Shown one piece after another: positions 8,702-16,806 of a stretch of DNA of 64,000 nt. This DNA comes from Burkholderiaceae bacterium 16 (GTDB lineage Bacteria; Pseudomonadota; Gammaproteobacteria; Burkholderiales; Burkholderiaceae), in the NCBI GenBank assembly GCA_000955785.1, contig JYOD01000084.1, positions 44,298 through 108,297 of the forward strand, read 5' to 3'. The notes beneath the pieces were generated by a model. The model was not told where the DNA came from and made no database searches. It worked only from the letters and a program-made list of their open reading frames with translations. The position numbers were made by a program, and so were the translations under genes. Position 1 is the first letter of the stretch. Every line of letters starts with the position of its first letter.

Positions 8702-9349
8702 TCAAGCCTCCGCTTGGGTGGTGCGCGGCAGCGCGCACAGGCGGCTGGCACTGGTCAGGAGCACATCCACGCCGAGCGGGAAGCGCGCATGGTTGGCTTG
8801 CCACTGGGTCCAGAAACCACCCGGCAAGCCTTGCACGGCAAGCGTCGCCTGGCGCTCGATGCCGGGGCCGCGCAGCGTGACGGCAGGGCCATCGCACAGC
8901 GACTCCACTTCGAGCAACAGCGTGGCGGAGCGGTCCGGATAAGCCGGATCGCCCTGGGCGCACGCCGCGAGATCCGGCACGGCATGGCCGGCCGGCACCG
9001 CCACGAAGGTGGCCTGCCCCACTTCGGCCACCAGCGGGCAGCCGCAATGGAAACGCAGGAAGGCGCGCACGCCCTCGGGCGTTTGCGGCGGCAGCCACAC
9101 GGGCGTATCGCTATCGGCCAGCGCCAGCAGCAGCGCGCTCAGCGCAGGCGACAGGCCCGGCGGCACGCCGCACGGCTCGGCCAGCTCGCCGATGGTGCCG
9201 GGGTGTGACATGGCGTCCAGCGCGGCGCGGAAGGTCCGCTGCGCCGACTGCACCGCATCGTCGAAGCCGGGCAAGAGCATCGGCGCCTGGCGGCCCGCAG
9301 GCGCGTTGTCGTATCCAGCCGCCTGGGCGGCAATCGGTTGGCCTGGCAT
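8702..9349 (-). CDS. phnH: PhnH, C-P lyase core subunit
   Basis: A 215-residue subunit of the PhnGHIJ core. It has a PLP-transferase-like fold but no cofactor and probably a structural role. Recognised by LLPGFDDAVQSAQRTFRAALDAMSHPG near the N terminus, LALADSDTPVWL, and the FPLGVDVLLTSASRLCALPRTT C terminus, all standard for PhnH. ATG 9349 follows GGAGAGG by six bases and fits the family better than an ATG twelve codons earlier. One base separates it from phnI, one from phnG, so the three are translated as a coupled block. Confidence 0.94.
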   Translation of the reverse strand: MPGQPIAAQAAGYDNAPAGRQAPMLLPGFDDAVQSAQRTFRAALDAMSHPGTIGELAEPCGVPPGLSPALSALLLALADSDTPVWLPPQTPEGVRAFLRFHCGCPLVAEVGQATFVAVPAGHAVPDLAACAQGDPAYPDRSATLLLEVESLCDGPAVTLRGPGIERQATLAVQGLPGGFWTQWQANHARFPLGVDVLLTSASRLCALPRTTQAEA

Positions 9350-9350
9350 C

Positions 9351-9848
9351 TCAATCCTCTCCACGCACCATGGTAAAAAACTCAACTTTTGTCTGTGCTG
9401 CTACCGCGGCCTCGTGTTCGCCGCGCGCCGCGCGCTCCCCGGCCAGCGGCGCGACCACTTCGGCCTGCACGCGCTCATGCCAGCCTGGCAGTTGCAACAG
9501 GGCATCCAGCACGGCGATCTGCTCCGCCTGGCGGTGTGTACGGCCCTGCACGTAGCCCACGCCCACCACGCCCGGCTCCAGCGTTACCGCGCAGCGCGTT
9601 ACGCTGACTTCGCCCAGGTTGAACTGCGCACCGGTGCCGCCGGCGCGCCCTCGCACCATCGCCATGCCGCTTTCCGGCTTGCGCAGCAGGCGATACGCCG
9701 GCAGCGCGCCGAGGCGGCCAACGGCCTGCTCCAGGGCTTCCGGGTCCGCCAGCGCCAGCACGCGCAGCCATGCGGCGCGGGCCGCCTGGCCGGCCTGTTC
9801 CTGGGCCGCCGCTGGCTGCCTGCCGGATCCGGTATCGGTTCGATCCAT
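9351..9848 (-). CDS. phnG: PhnG, C-P lyase core subunit
   Basis: A 165-residue first gene of the leftward C-P lyase operon. PhnG is a small core subunit that together with PhnI forms the nucleosidase-like activity. The recognisable region is residues 25-150: WLRVLALADPEAL, YRLLRKPESGMAMVRGRAGGTGAQFNLGEVSVTRC and the VGVGYVQGRTHRQAEQIAVLDAL segment, the family signature. The first 22 residues are Gln/Ala-rich. The Shine-Dalgarno site AGGGGAT sits inside the operator-like repeats at 9859-9879, so a bound repressor would block both transcription and the leader. Confidence 0.93.
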   Translation of the reverse strand: MDRTDTGSGRQPAAAQEQAGQAARAAWLRVLALADPEALEQAVGRLGALPAYRLLRKPESGMAMVRGRAGGTGAQFNLGEVSVTRCAVTLEPGVVGVGYVQGRTHRQAEQIAVLDALLQLPGWHERVQAEVVAPLAGERAARGEHEAAVAAQTKVEFFTMVRGED

Positions 9849-9858
9849 TTCATATCCC

Positions 9859-9888
9859 CTATACGTCTATACGTTTAGATGTAGAATA
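9859..9888 (-). promoter_or_regulatory. Operator-like repeats and -10 of phnG operon
   Basis: CTATACGT occurs twice in direct tandem (9859-9866 and 9867-9874), and TCTATACGTTTAGA at 9866-9879 is an almost perfect palindrome. On the minus strand a -10-like TATTCT lies at 9883-9888 just upstream, so the repeats fall between the promoter and the phnG start. This is the expected arrangement for a GntR/HutC-type repressor such as the adjacent PhnF. The sequence is seen; assignment to PhnF is inference. Confidence 0.6.
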
Positions 9889-10023
9889 CCATCCATGGCC
9901 GAACTACAACATAGCCAGATGAAGCTTTGATGACGCCTGGCGACGTTGTTTGGTTCTACGCATCGCATTGCGCGGTTGAGGCACAATCGCATTCCATTGA
10001 AGCACGCCAATGATTAACGCAGG

Positions 10024-10779
10024 ATGACGAAAAGGCAGGACAGGATGGTGGAACAGGAAGTCGAACGCGGTTCGGGAGTTGCGGTATGGCGCCAGATCGG
10101 CGAAGCCCTGGCGCTCGACATCCGCAACAAGCTCTACATGCCGGGCGAGCGGCTGCCGCCCGAGCCGGAGTTGGCCAGCCGGTTCGCCGTCAATCGCCAC
10201 ACCATCCGCCGCGCCATGGGCGAACTGGAGCAGAACGGCCTGGTACGCATCGAGCAAGGCAGGGGCACGTTCGTGCAGGAACACGCGATCGACTACGCCA
10301 TCGGGCGCCGTACCCGTTTCTCGCAGAACCTGGCCAGCCAGGGCATGCGCGGGCACATCGAAGTGCTCGAATCGCAAACGCTGCGCGCGCCCGAGATCGC
10401 CAAGCACCTGGGGCTGGCGCGCAGCGCCCCCATCCTGCGCGTGCAGATGCTGGGCAAGGCCGAAGCCCGCACCATCGACGTCGCCGATCATTACTTCGAT
10501 GCCGCCCGCTTTCCCGACATGGATGAACAGTTGCGCGCGCGCCAGTCCATCTCCAAGGCGTTCGCCCATTACGGCATCACCGACTACACGCGCAAATGGT
10601 CGCGCATCACCGCGGCCATGCCGACCGCGCCGGTGGCCCGCCAGCTCAACCAGCCCAAGACCCGGCCGATCCTGCAGGTGGAAGCGCTCAATGTCGACCC
10701 GGGAGGCGCACCGCTGCAATACAGCGTGGTGCGTTTCGCCGGCGACTGGGTGCAACTGACCGTGGCCGACCAGGACTAG
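10024..10779 (+). CDS. phnF: PhnF, GntR/HutC-family regulator of phosphonate genes
   Basis: A 251-residue regulator. Residues about 20-85 are a GntR winged helix (WRQIGEALALDIRNKLYMPGERLPPEPELASRFAVNRHTIRRAM), followed by a UTRA/HutC ligand domain from about 105 to the end. The fold and its divergent placement 175 bases from phnG identify it as PhnF, which in other bacteria represses phosphonate or phosphate-linked genes. The ligand is not evident from sequence. Start: ATG 10024 has a weak AGGATG-type site; MVEQEV seven codons later is an alternative. Confidence 0.9.
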   Translation: MTKRQDRMVEQEVERGSGVAVWRQIGEALALDIRNKLYMPGERLPPEPELASRFAVNRHTIRRAMGELEQNGLVRIEQGRGTFVQEHAIDYAIGRRTRFSQNLASQGMRGHIEVLESQTLRAPEIAKHLGLARSAPILRVQMLGKAEARTIDVADHYFDAARFPDMDEQLRARQSISKAFAHYGITDYTRKWSRITAAMPTAPVARQLNQPKTRPILQVEALNVDPGGAPLQYSVVRFAGDWVQLTVADQD

Positions 10780-11020
10780 GCGGCAGCCATGATCTTCGCG
10801 CCACAGGGATGCACCGAACATGGGCCGGACATCGGCCGGCCCGCAAATTGCTTACTTCCGGTATGGCGTGCAGCACTGGTGGCAATCGCATACCGGGACA
10901 CGATAGCTTCGCCGCGGGTTGCGCAGGCGGCGATGCACCGACACAATCTGCCAATGCACGAATCGCACCGCAATTGGTCTAGACATCCGCTTGTCATCTG
11001 CCCGCGCTAAGGTCGCCAGC

Positions 11021-12217
11021 ATGGATACCAATCACGCATATCACCCCACCCTCGCCGGCCTGCGCGGCCGGCGCGTCCTAACCGCCAACGGCATCGCCCC
11101 GGCCGCCTTCGCCTTCCGCGATGGTTGCCTGGCGGGGCCCGCCAGTACGCCGGGAGCCGCCCTCGATGCGGGCGACCTGCTGGTGCTGCCCGGCATCGTG
11201 GACATCCACGGCGACGCCTTCGAGCGCGCGGTGATGCCGCGGCCCGGCGTTAGCTTCCCGTACACCAGCGCGCTGTTCGACGTGGATCGCCAGTTGCTCG
11301 CGCATGGCATCACCACCGAGCTGCACGGCGTGACGCTGTCGTGGGAAGGCGGCTTGCGCGGCGAGGCGTACGCGCAACGCATGTTCGACGGCCTGGAACG
11401 CATGCGCGGCACGCTGGGCGCGCAGCACCACGTGCACCTGCGCTTCGAGGCGCACCACCTGGCCGGGCTGGAGACGGCCCTGGATTGGATCGATTCGGGC
11501 AAAGTGCGCTTCCTCGCCATCAACGACCACCTGCCGCTGATGGCGACCCGCATGCACGACGCCCGCAAGCTGGCGCAGTACGCGGACCGCGCGGAATGCG
11601 ACCCAGCCACCTTCCGCCAACGGCTGGAACAGGCCGCCGCGCAGGCCGGCGCCGTGCCCGCCGGCGTGGCCCGGCTGATTGCCGCCGCCCGCGCCGCCGG
11701 CCTGCAGGTGGCATCGCACGACGACGGCGATGCCACCACGCGCCAGGGCTATCACCAGCAAGGTTGCACGGTGGCGGAATTCCCGCTGACCGTCGACGTG
11801 GCCCGCGCCGCCCGTGCCCTGCGCAACCACACCGTATTCGGCGCCCCCAATGTGATCCGCGGCGGCAGCCACACCGGCGCCCCGGACGCCACCGAGATGA
11901 TCGCCGCCGGGCTCTGCGACGTACTGGCCTCCGACTACTATTACCCCGCGCCGCTGCAAGCGGCATTCCGGCTGGCGCAGCTCGGCGTGCTGCCGCTGCC
12001 GGCCGCCTGGGACCTGGTTTCGCGCAACCCCGCGCGCGCCGCCGGCATGAACGACCGCGGCACGCTGGGCCCCGGCCTGCGCGCCGACGCCATCATCGTC
12101 GACGACCGCGATCCCGCCCTGCCGCAAGTCTGCGCCGCCATCGTCGGCGGCGTATTGCGGCACGCCACCCGCGCCTTCCCGCTGGTGCTGTCCGGCGACG
12201 AACGGCGAGCTGCCTGA
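11021..12217 (+). CDS. phnM: Second PhnM-type amidohydrolase
   Basis: A 398-residue PhnM homologue, clearly distinct from the copy at 3788. Amidohydrolase motifs are intact: GIVDIHGDAFERAVMPRPGV, GITTELHGVTLSWEGG, the VASHDDGDATTRQGY loop, FGAPNVIRGGSHTGAPD and LASDYYYPAPLQAAF. It should hydrolyse ribosyl phosphonate triphosphate or a related nucleotide-linked substrate. It heads a rightward cassette with a 2H phosphoesterase-like gene (9 bases later) and phnN, so this copy may serve the ribose-salvage branch rather than the core operon. Start ATG 11021 (MDTNHAYHPTL) follows AAGGTCGCCAGC; the frame is open further upstream but the sequence there is not family-like. Confidence 0.88.
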   Translation: MDTNHAYHPTLAGLRGRRVLTANGIAPAAFAFRDGCLAGPASTPGAALDAGDLLVLPGIVDIHGDAFERAVMPRPGVSFPYTSALFDVDRQLLAHGITTELHGVTLSWEGGLRGEAYAQRMFDGLERMRGTLGAQHHVHLRFEAHHLAGLETALDWIDSGKVRFLAINDHLPLMATRMHDARKLAQYADRAECDPATFRQRLEQAAAQAGAVPAGVARLIAAARAAGLQVASHDDGDATTRQGYHQQGCTVAEFPLTVDVARAARALRNHTVFGAPNVIRGGSHTGAPDATEMIAAGLCDVLASDYYYPAPLQAAFRLAQLGVLPLPAAWDLVSRNPARAAGMNDRGTLGPGLRADAIIVDDRDPALPQVCAAIVGGVLRHATRAFPLVLSGDERRAA

Positions 12218-12226
12218 CCGTTTCCC

Positions 12227-12988
12227 ATGATGCCAAGCACCGCACCAAACCCGATGTCCCGGGCCTATCGCTACGCCATCTACCTCAATCCCGCCGCGCC
12301 GTTCCGGCAGGTGGGCGCGCAGTGGCTGGGCCGCTGCGCCGACACGGGCGCAGCCATCGCACGCCCCGCGCGGGAGGATGCCCGCATTGCCTGCTGGACC
12401 GAAGCACCCGCCCACTATGGCCTGCATGCCACGCTCAAGGCACCGTTCCGCCTTGCGGACAGCCAGGCGCCAGCCGGGCTCGACGCCGCCATGCGCGCCT
12501 TCGCCCTGGACCGCCAGCCCTTCGCCGTTCCGCTCGCCCTGCAAAACCTGCGCGGCTTCCTGGCCTGGTGCCTGGGCGGCGACGCGAGCGCCAATGCGCG
12601 CATGCACGCCCTGGCGGACGCTGCGGTAAGGGAACTGGACGACTTCCGCGCGCCGCCCACCAGCGCCGAACTCGCTCGCCGCAAACCCGCGCAGCTCAGC
12701 GCGGAGTCCCGGCGCATGCTGGACGCCTGGGGCTACCCCTACGCATTCGAAACCTTCATATTCCACATCACGCTGACCGGCATGCTGGACGAAGTCGAGC
12801 AAGCCGAAGCGATCGCCATGCTGCAAGCCGCCAGCGGCACGCTCCTGCAAGCGCCGATGCCCGTACGCGATGTCAGCCTGTTCGTGCAGCCTGCACCGGA
12901 TGCGCCCTTCATGGCGGCCCGCCACTATGGCTTCGACGGCAGCATCACCGACGCCGCCGGCGCGGCCCTGCTGGAAAACACGGCATGA
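12227..12988 (+). CDS. DUF1045-type 2H phosphoesterase-like protein
   Basis: A 253-residue protein of the phosphonate-operon family known as DUF1045 (TIGR03223-like). It carries the two HxT motifs of the 2H phosphoesterase superfamily: His67-Ala-Thr69 in YGLHATLKAPF and His180-Ile-Thr182 in FIFHITLTG. This predicts hydrolysis of a cyclic phosphate, for example the ribose 1,2-cyclic phosphate released by PhnJ, a step done by PhnP in other bacteria; no phnP is seen in the window. It overlaps phnN by four bases and follows phnM2 by nine, so it is translated as part of that cassette. Several Met codons (1, 2, 10) could be the start. Confidence 0.85.
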   Translation: MMPSTAPNPMSRAYRYAIYLNPAAPFRQVGAQWLGRCADTGAAIARPAREDARIACWTEAPAHYGLHATLKAPFRLADSQAPAGLDAAMRAFALDRQPFAVPLALQNLRGFLAWCLGGDASANARMHALADAAVRELDDFRAPPTSAELARRKPAQLSAESRRMLDAWGYPYAFETFIFHITLTGMLDEVEQAEAIAMLQAASGTLLQAPMPVRDVSLFVQPAPDAPFMAARHYGFDGSITDAAGAALLENTA

Positions 12989-13641
12989 ATACCCAGGCAA
13001 CAGGCATCGCCGCCCGGGCCGACATGGCCGCGGCACCGGCTCAAGCCGCCGGCGGAAGCCGCCTGATCTACCTGATGGGCCCCTCCGGCAGCGGCAAAGA
13101 CTCCTTGCTGCGCGTCTTGCGCGACAAGCTGCAGGACAATGGACGCGAACGAATAGCACAGCGCTACATCACCCGCGCCAGCAGCGCCGACGAAGCCAGC
13201 ATAGCGATCACCCAGGCCGAGTTCGAGCGGTGCGCCGCGCAACACGGCTTCGCGCTGCACTGGCGCAGCCACGGCCTGTGCTACGGCATCGGCATCGAAC
13301 TCGACGCCTGGCTGGCGCAAGGCCTGTGCGTGGTCGTCAACGGCTCACGCGAACACCTCGCCGCCGCCCACGCCCGCTACCCCGCCCTGCACGCGGTACA
13401 GATCAGCGTGCGCCTGCAGGTACTGGGAGAGCGCCTGCGCCTGCGTGGCCGCGAGGACGAGCAAGCCATCGTCCGGCGCCTGCAGCGCGCCGGCGAACCG
13501 TTCGCGGTGCCGGCTGGCTGCAGGCTGACGGTGATCGACAACAGCGGCGCGCTGGAGACGGCAGCGCAGGCGTTGCTGCGGCTGACACGCGAGGGGGGAC
13601 ATGGGGGGAAGACCGGGCTGACGGTGGCCGGGCGATCCTGA
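12985..13641 (+). CDS. phnN: PhnN, ribose 1,5-bisphosphate phosphokinase
   Basis: A 218-residue guanylate-kinase-like enzyme that phosphorylates ribose 1,5-bisphosphate with ATP to PRPP, the last step of C-P lyase salvage. Walker A is GPSGSGKDS at 32-40; the RYITRASSADEASI region and GLCYGIGIELDAWLAQGLCVVVNGSREHL match the family. Residues 1-24 form an Ala-rich extension. The start overlaps the preceding stop (ATGA). The final 15 residues are Gly-rich and probably non-conserved. Confidence 0.92.
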   Translation: MNTQATGIAARADMAAAPAQAAGGSRLIYLMGPSGSGKDSLLRVLRDKLQDNGRERIAQRYITRASSADEASIAITQAEFERCAAQHGFALHWRSHGLCYGIGIELDAWLAQGLCVVVNGSREHLAAAHARYPALHAVQISVRLQVLGERLRLRGREDEQAIVRRLQRAGEPFAVPAGCRLTVIDNSGALETAAQALLRLTREGGHGGKTGLTVAGRS

Positions 13642-13676
13642 TCCCGGACGTCGTCGCCGCGCGGCAAGCCGTCCGG

Positions 13677-14165
13677 CTAAGCCGCCACCGGCAACCCAAT
13701 GCTAAAACTGATGCCGTGCTCGGTAAAACCGAGCCGCCGATAGAACTGATGGGCCTGCAGGCGCCTGGCGCTGGACGAAAGCGCCAGCTTGGCGGCGCCC
13801 GCCTCCTCGGCCAGCCGCATGGCCGCGCGCATCATGGCCGAACCCACGCCGGTGCCGCGCGCGGTGCGGGCCACCACCACGCTTTCTACGATAGCCTCGC
13901 TGCGCCCGTCATGCGCCAGCACCGGGAATATCAGCAGGCAGAACGTGCCAAGCGGTTCGCCGGAATCCGCCAGCATCAGGTAGCAGCGATAGTCCGGCAT
14001 TGCCTTCAGTTGCGCAAACAACGCGCGCATGCGGGGCAGTGGCAGCGGTGCCTCGCCATCCATCTCGGACAGCAAGGCGGCCACCTGCACGAGTTCGGTG
14101 TCGGTGCCGGTGACTTCGCGCAGGGCCAGTCCGCCGGCTCCCCGACTTCCTTCCTGGTCGTTCAT
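13677..14165 (-). CDS. GNAT acetyltransferase, PhnO-like by position
   Basis: A 162-residue GNAT-fold N-acetyltransferase. The acetyl-CoA site is VVVARTARGTGVGSAMMRAAMRLAEEAGAAK (about 95-125), and the C-terminal SARRLQAHQFYRRLGFTEHGISF is the classic final strand-helix. It lies 11 bases after the HD-oxygenase-like gene at the end of the leftward phnCDE operon. In enteric bacteria the GNAT enzyme PhnO acetylates aminoalkylphosphonates, which makes an equivalent job likely here; substrate is inferred from context only. ATG 14165 (MNDQEGSRG) was taken because upstream sequence in this frame is antisense-like. Confidence 0.75.
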   Translation of the reverse strand: MNDQEGSRGAGGLALREVTGTDTELVQVAALLSEMDGEAPLPLPRMRALFAQLKAMPDYRCYLMLADSGEPLGTFCLLIFPVLAHDGRSEAIVESVVVARTARGTGVGSAMMRAAMRLAEEAGAAKLALSSSARRLQAHQFYRRLGFTEHGISFSIGLPVAA

Positions 14166-14176
14166 GGATCGGTAGT

Positions 14177-14713
14177 TCAGGAAATGCGCCGGATGCAGCG
14201 CGACACCATCGGAAGGTAGTGCTCCAGCGGCGGCGTGGCAAGGCCCACGACCTTGGCCAGATCGTCGTAGCGGCGCAGGCGCACCGCGTCCGGGCCATGC
14301 GGATGCGCGACGAAGGCTTCGGCTTGCGCCGCATCGTAGGGGCCGCCCTGCAAGGCGAGGCTGTGCAGCGAGGCTGGCGACAACGTTGCCTGGTAGCCCG
14401 GATCGATGGCGCACAGGTAGCGCTTGGCCGCCACGTGCAGGCGCACCGGCTCGGTCACGGCGGGTCCGAACCCGACCGCCAGCAGATCGGCGCCCACCTC
14501 CTGGTGCCGCATGTCGGTGGTGCCGTCCTCGGACATCACGAGATGGCCAAGATCGTGCAGCAGGCTGGCCACGATCAGCGATTCGGGATCGCCGGCCTGC
14601 TCGGCGAGTTGCGCGCATTGCAGTGCGTGCTCGGTCTGCGTGATGGCCTCACCGCCGTAGAAGGCGGTGCCGTGGCCTGAGAAGAGTATTTCGATGCGGC
14701 GCAGGATGGTCAT
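14177..14713 (-). CDS. PhnZ/TmpB-type HD-domain phosphonate oxygenase
   Basis: A 178-residue HD-superfamily protein of the phosphonate-degradation group. PhnZ-type enzymes use a mixed-valent di-iron site and oxygen to cleave alpha-hydroxy-aminoethylphosphonates oxidatively. The pattern FYGGEAITQTEHALQ gives Tyr19, Glu22 and His29; HDLGH gives His53, Asp54 and His57; HVAAKRYL gives His93 and Lys97. The Tyr/Glu pair and first four iron or substrate residues keep the spacing I recall for Prochlorococcus PhnZ (24/27/34/58/59/62). The usual partner, a 2-oxoglutarate dioxygenase (PhnY*/TmpA), is not in the window. It sits between phnE and the GNAT gene in one operon. Confidence 0.8.
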   Translation of the reverse strand: MTILRRIEILFSGHGTAFYGGEAITQTEHALQCAQLAEQAGDPESLIVASLLHDLGHLVMSEDGTTDMRHQEVGADLLAVGFGPAVTEPVRLHVAAKRYLCAIDPGYQATLSPASLHSLALQGGPYDAAQAEAFVAHPHGPDAVRLRRYDDLAKVVGLATPPLEHYLPMVSRCIRRIS

Positions 14714-14774
14714 GAAGATTCAGGGATGGTGGCTTGCTTGAGTGGCTGGCATACGAGGCGGGCTGATGCCCTCG

Positions 14775-15590
14775 TCACACAAGCGCCTTGCGGATGCGCG
14801 CCGACAGCAAATCGATGACCGTGACAAAGCCGACGATGATGATGATCACCGCGCAGGTCTCGGCATACTGGAAGCTGCGGATGATCTCCCACAGCACGGT
14901 ACCGATGCCGCCCGCGCCGACTATGCCCAGCACCGTGGCCGAACGGACATTGGATTCAAAGCGGTACAGCGCATACGAGATCCACAGCGGCAGCACCTGG
15001 GGAATCACGCCATAGACAATCTCCTCGATCGCGCTGGCGCCGGTGGCGCGCACGCCTTCGACCGGACGCGGATCGATCGCCTCCACCGCTTCCGAAAAGA
15101 GCTTGGCGAGCACGCCGGTGGTGTGCACCCAGAGAGCCAGCACGCCGGCGAACGGCCCCAGCCCCACCGCCACGATAAACAACATGGCGAACACCATCTC
15201 GTTGATGGCGCGGCAGGCATCCATCACGCGCCGCATCGGCTGGTAGACCCAGGCGGGCACGATGTTGGAGGAACACGCCAGGCCCAGCGGCACGGCAAAT
15301 ACGATGGACAGGAAGGTGCCCCAGATCGCAATCTGCACGGTCACCAGCATCTCATCCAGGTAGATGCGCCAGTCGCGGAAACTTGGCGGAAAGAAGTCGG
15401 CGGCGAATTTCGCCATATTGCCGGAATCCTTCCACAGGTCAAACGGGCGCATGTCGGCGCCCTGCCACGACATGGCCAGCAAGGCGAGCACCACCGCCCA
15501 GACGAACAGGACTGGCAGGCTGGCCCGCGGCGGGCGGCCGGCGCGAGACGGAGTGGCTGGAGGCATGGCGGTGTTGACGGAAGGCAGCAT
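14775..15590 (-). CDS. phnE: PhnE, phosphonate ABC transporter permease
   Basis: A 271-residue inner-membrane permease. About six hydrophobic segments are visible, beginning with LPVLFVWAVVLALLAMSW, and the ABC-permease EAA loop reads EGVRATGASAIEEIVYGVIPQVLPLW. The ATG at 15590 (MLPSVNTAMPP) was chosen because sequence before it is antisense-like, but no good Shine-Dalgarno site precedes it; MPPATPSR nine codons later is possible. The gene follows phnD after a 154-base gap that holds a strong stem-loop. With PhnC and PhnD it forms a phosphonate importer; a phosphite or phosphate-ester role cannot be excluded. Confidence 0.92.
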   Translation of the reverse strand: MLPSVNTAMPPATPSRAGRPPRASLPVLFVWAVVLALLAMSWQGADMRPFDLWKDSGNMAKFAADFFPPSFRDWRIYLDEMLVTVQIAIWGTFLSIVFAVPLGLACSSNIVPAWVYQPMRRVMDACRAINEMVFAMLFIVAVGLGPFAGVLALWVHTTGVLAKLFSEAVEAIDPRPVEGVRATGASAIEEIVYGVIPQVLPLWISYALYRFESNVRSATVLGIVGAGGIGTVLWEIIRSFQYAETCAVIIIIVGFVTVIDLLSARIRKALV

Positions 15591-15685
15591 GGGGGAAGCA
15601 AAGACAACGGTGGGTACAGCGGCAATTACGATGAAGCGGCAGTAGCAAGCAGCAAGGGCAGCACGCCGCAGCAGCGGATACGTGG

Positions 15686-15714
15686 CGGCCCGCCCCAAGC
15701 ATCGGGACGGGCCG
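15686..15714 (-). repeat. Stem-loop between phnD and phnE
   Basis: CGGCCCGCCCC at 15686-15696 pairs with GGGACGGGCCG at 15704-15714 (one G-U type wobble on the transcript), with a seven-base loop. There is no U-run on the minus strand, so it is more likely an mRNA-stabilising hairpin that keeps the binding-protein message more abundant than the permease message than a full terminator. Confidence 0.6.
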
Positions 15715-15744
15715 CGCGATCGCGCCCGGCGGACTGCTTTGCGC

Positions 15745-16737
15745 TTACTGCGCGCTGGCGGCGATCTTGTCGAGTTCAGCCAGCTTGCTGCTCAGGTCGG
15801 CAAGGCGTTTTTCCTTGTCGGCGGCGGCCAGCGTGGTATCGGTCTCGATCTTGGTCTTTTCGCGGGCGAGTTCGATCTGGCGGATCGGCACCAGTTGCGC
15901 GTCGTTGGAAGCGCGGAAGCCCTGATACGTCAGCTTGGCCAGGTTTTCCTTCTCGCGCGTGGCGTCGGCGCCCTTGCCGTAGTTGACGAAGAAGGTCTTG
16001 ACCTTGGCCTTGACGTCGGCCGGCAGGTCCTTGCGGTAGACCAGCGGGTCCGCCGGGATCAGCGGCGACTTCCACAGCACGCGCACCTGGTCATAGGCGT
16101 TCTTGCCGGTATTGATGCGGTAGCGCTCCATGTTCTCGGTATTGTTCACCGCCACGTCGACCTGCTTGTTCAGCACGGACAGCAGGTTGGTCTCGTGATT
16201 GCTCACGCGCACTGTCTTAAAGAACGTCTTCGGCTCGATCTTGTGGGCAGCCCACAGGTAGTGTCCGGGCACGGCGGTGCCGGAGGTGGAGTTCGGATCG
16301 CCCGCGCCATAGCTCAGCGACTTGCCTTGCTTGAGCACATCGTCAAGCGTCTTCAGGTCGCTATCCTTGTTGACGATCAGCAGCGACCAGTAGCCGGGGT
16401 TGCCATCCTTGTCGATCACCGAGGCGAAGACCTCGCCGTTGGCGCGGTCCACCGCCTCGATGGCAGACTTGTTGCCAAACCAGGCGATCTGCACTTTGTT
16501 GAAGCGCATGGCTTCGATGATGCCGGCGTAGTCGGAAGCGAAGAACGGCTTCACCTGTACGCCCAGTTGCTTGCTCAGGTCATCGACCACGGGCTGCCAG
16601 GCGGATTTCAGGTTGGACGAAGTCTCCGTCGAGATAAAGCCCATGTTGAGGACTTTGCCCTCCTGGGCGAAAGCGGGAAACGAAAGCGCGCCCGCGGCGC
16701 TCGTGACGATCAGGGCAAAAAGGGTTCTGCGCAGCAT
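15745..16737 (-). CDS. phnD: PhnD, phosphonate-binding periplasmic protein
   Basis: A 330-residue solute-binding protein. Residues 1-24 (MLRRTLFALIVTSAAGALSFPAFA) are a Sec signal. The mature part has the PhnD pattern: MGFISTETSSNLKSAWQPVVDDL, FASDYAGIIEAMRFNKVQIAWFGNKSAIEAVDRA and the GDPNSTSGTAVPGHYLW segment that binds the phosphonate group. The C-terminal 45 residues are a charged helix (EKTKIETDTTLAAADKEKR). Start ATG 16737 follows GGAG; an ATG 18 codons upstream has no signal-peptide logic. Second gene of the phnCDE operon, 69 bases after phnC. Confidence 0.94.
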   Translation of the reverse strand: MLRRTLFALIVTSAAGALSFPAFAQEGKVLNMGFISTETSSNLKSAWQPVVDDLSKQLGVQVKPFFASDYAGIIEAMRFNKVQIAWFGNKSAIEAVDRANGEVFASVIDKDGNPGYWSLLIVNKDSDLKTLDDVLKQGKSLSYGAGDPNSTSGTAVPGHYLWAAHKIEPKTFFKTVRVSNHETNLLSVLNKQVDVAVNNTENMERYRINTGKNAYDQVRVLWKSPLIPADPLVYRKDLPADVKAKVKTFFVNYGKGADATREKENLAKLTYQGFRASNDAQLVPIRQIELAREKTKIETDTTLAAADKEKRLADLSSKLAELDKIAASAQ

Positions 16738-16806
16738 AAGGGAACTCCGGGGAAAAGCCTTGTTGGGGGTGCTTGCGGAAAAACTTGTCAAAAAAATCCG
16801 GGAAAA

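Noticed and set aside
11341..12960. Continuous plus-strand frame running into phnN
   Set aside because: Only the last 218 residues are phnN; the earlier part is out of frame with phnM2 and the DUF1045 gene and is Arg/Pro-rich shadow sequence.
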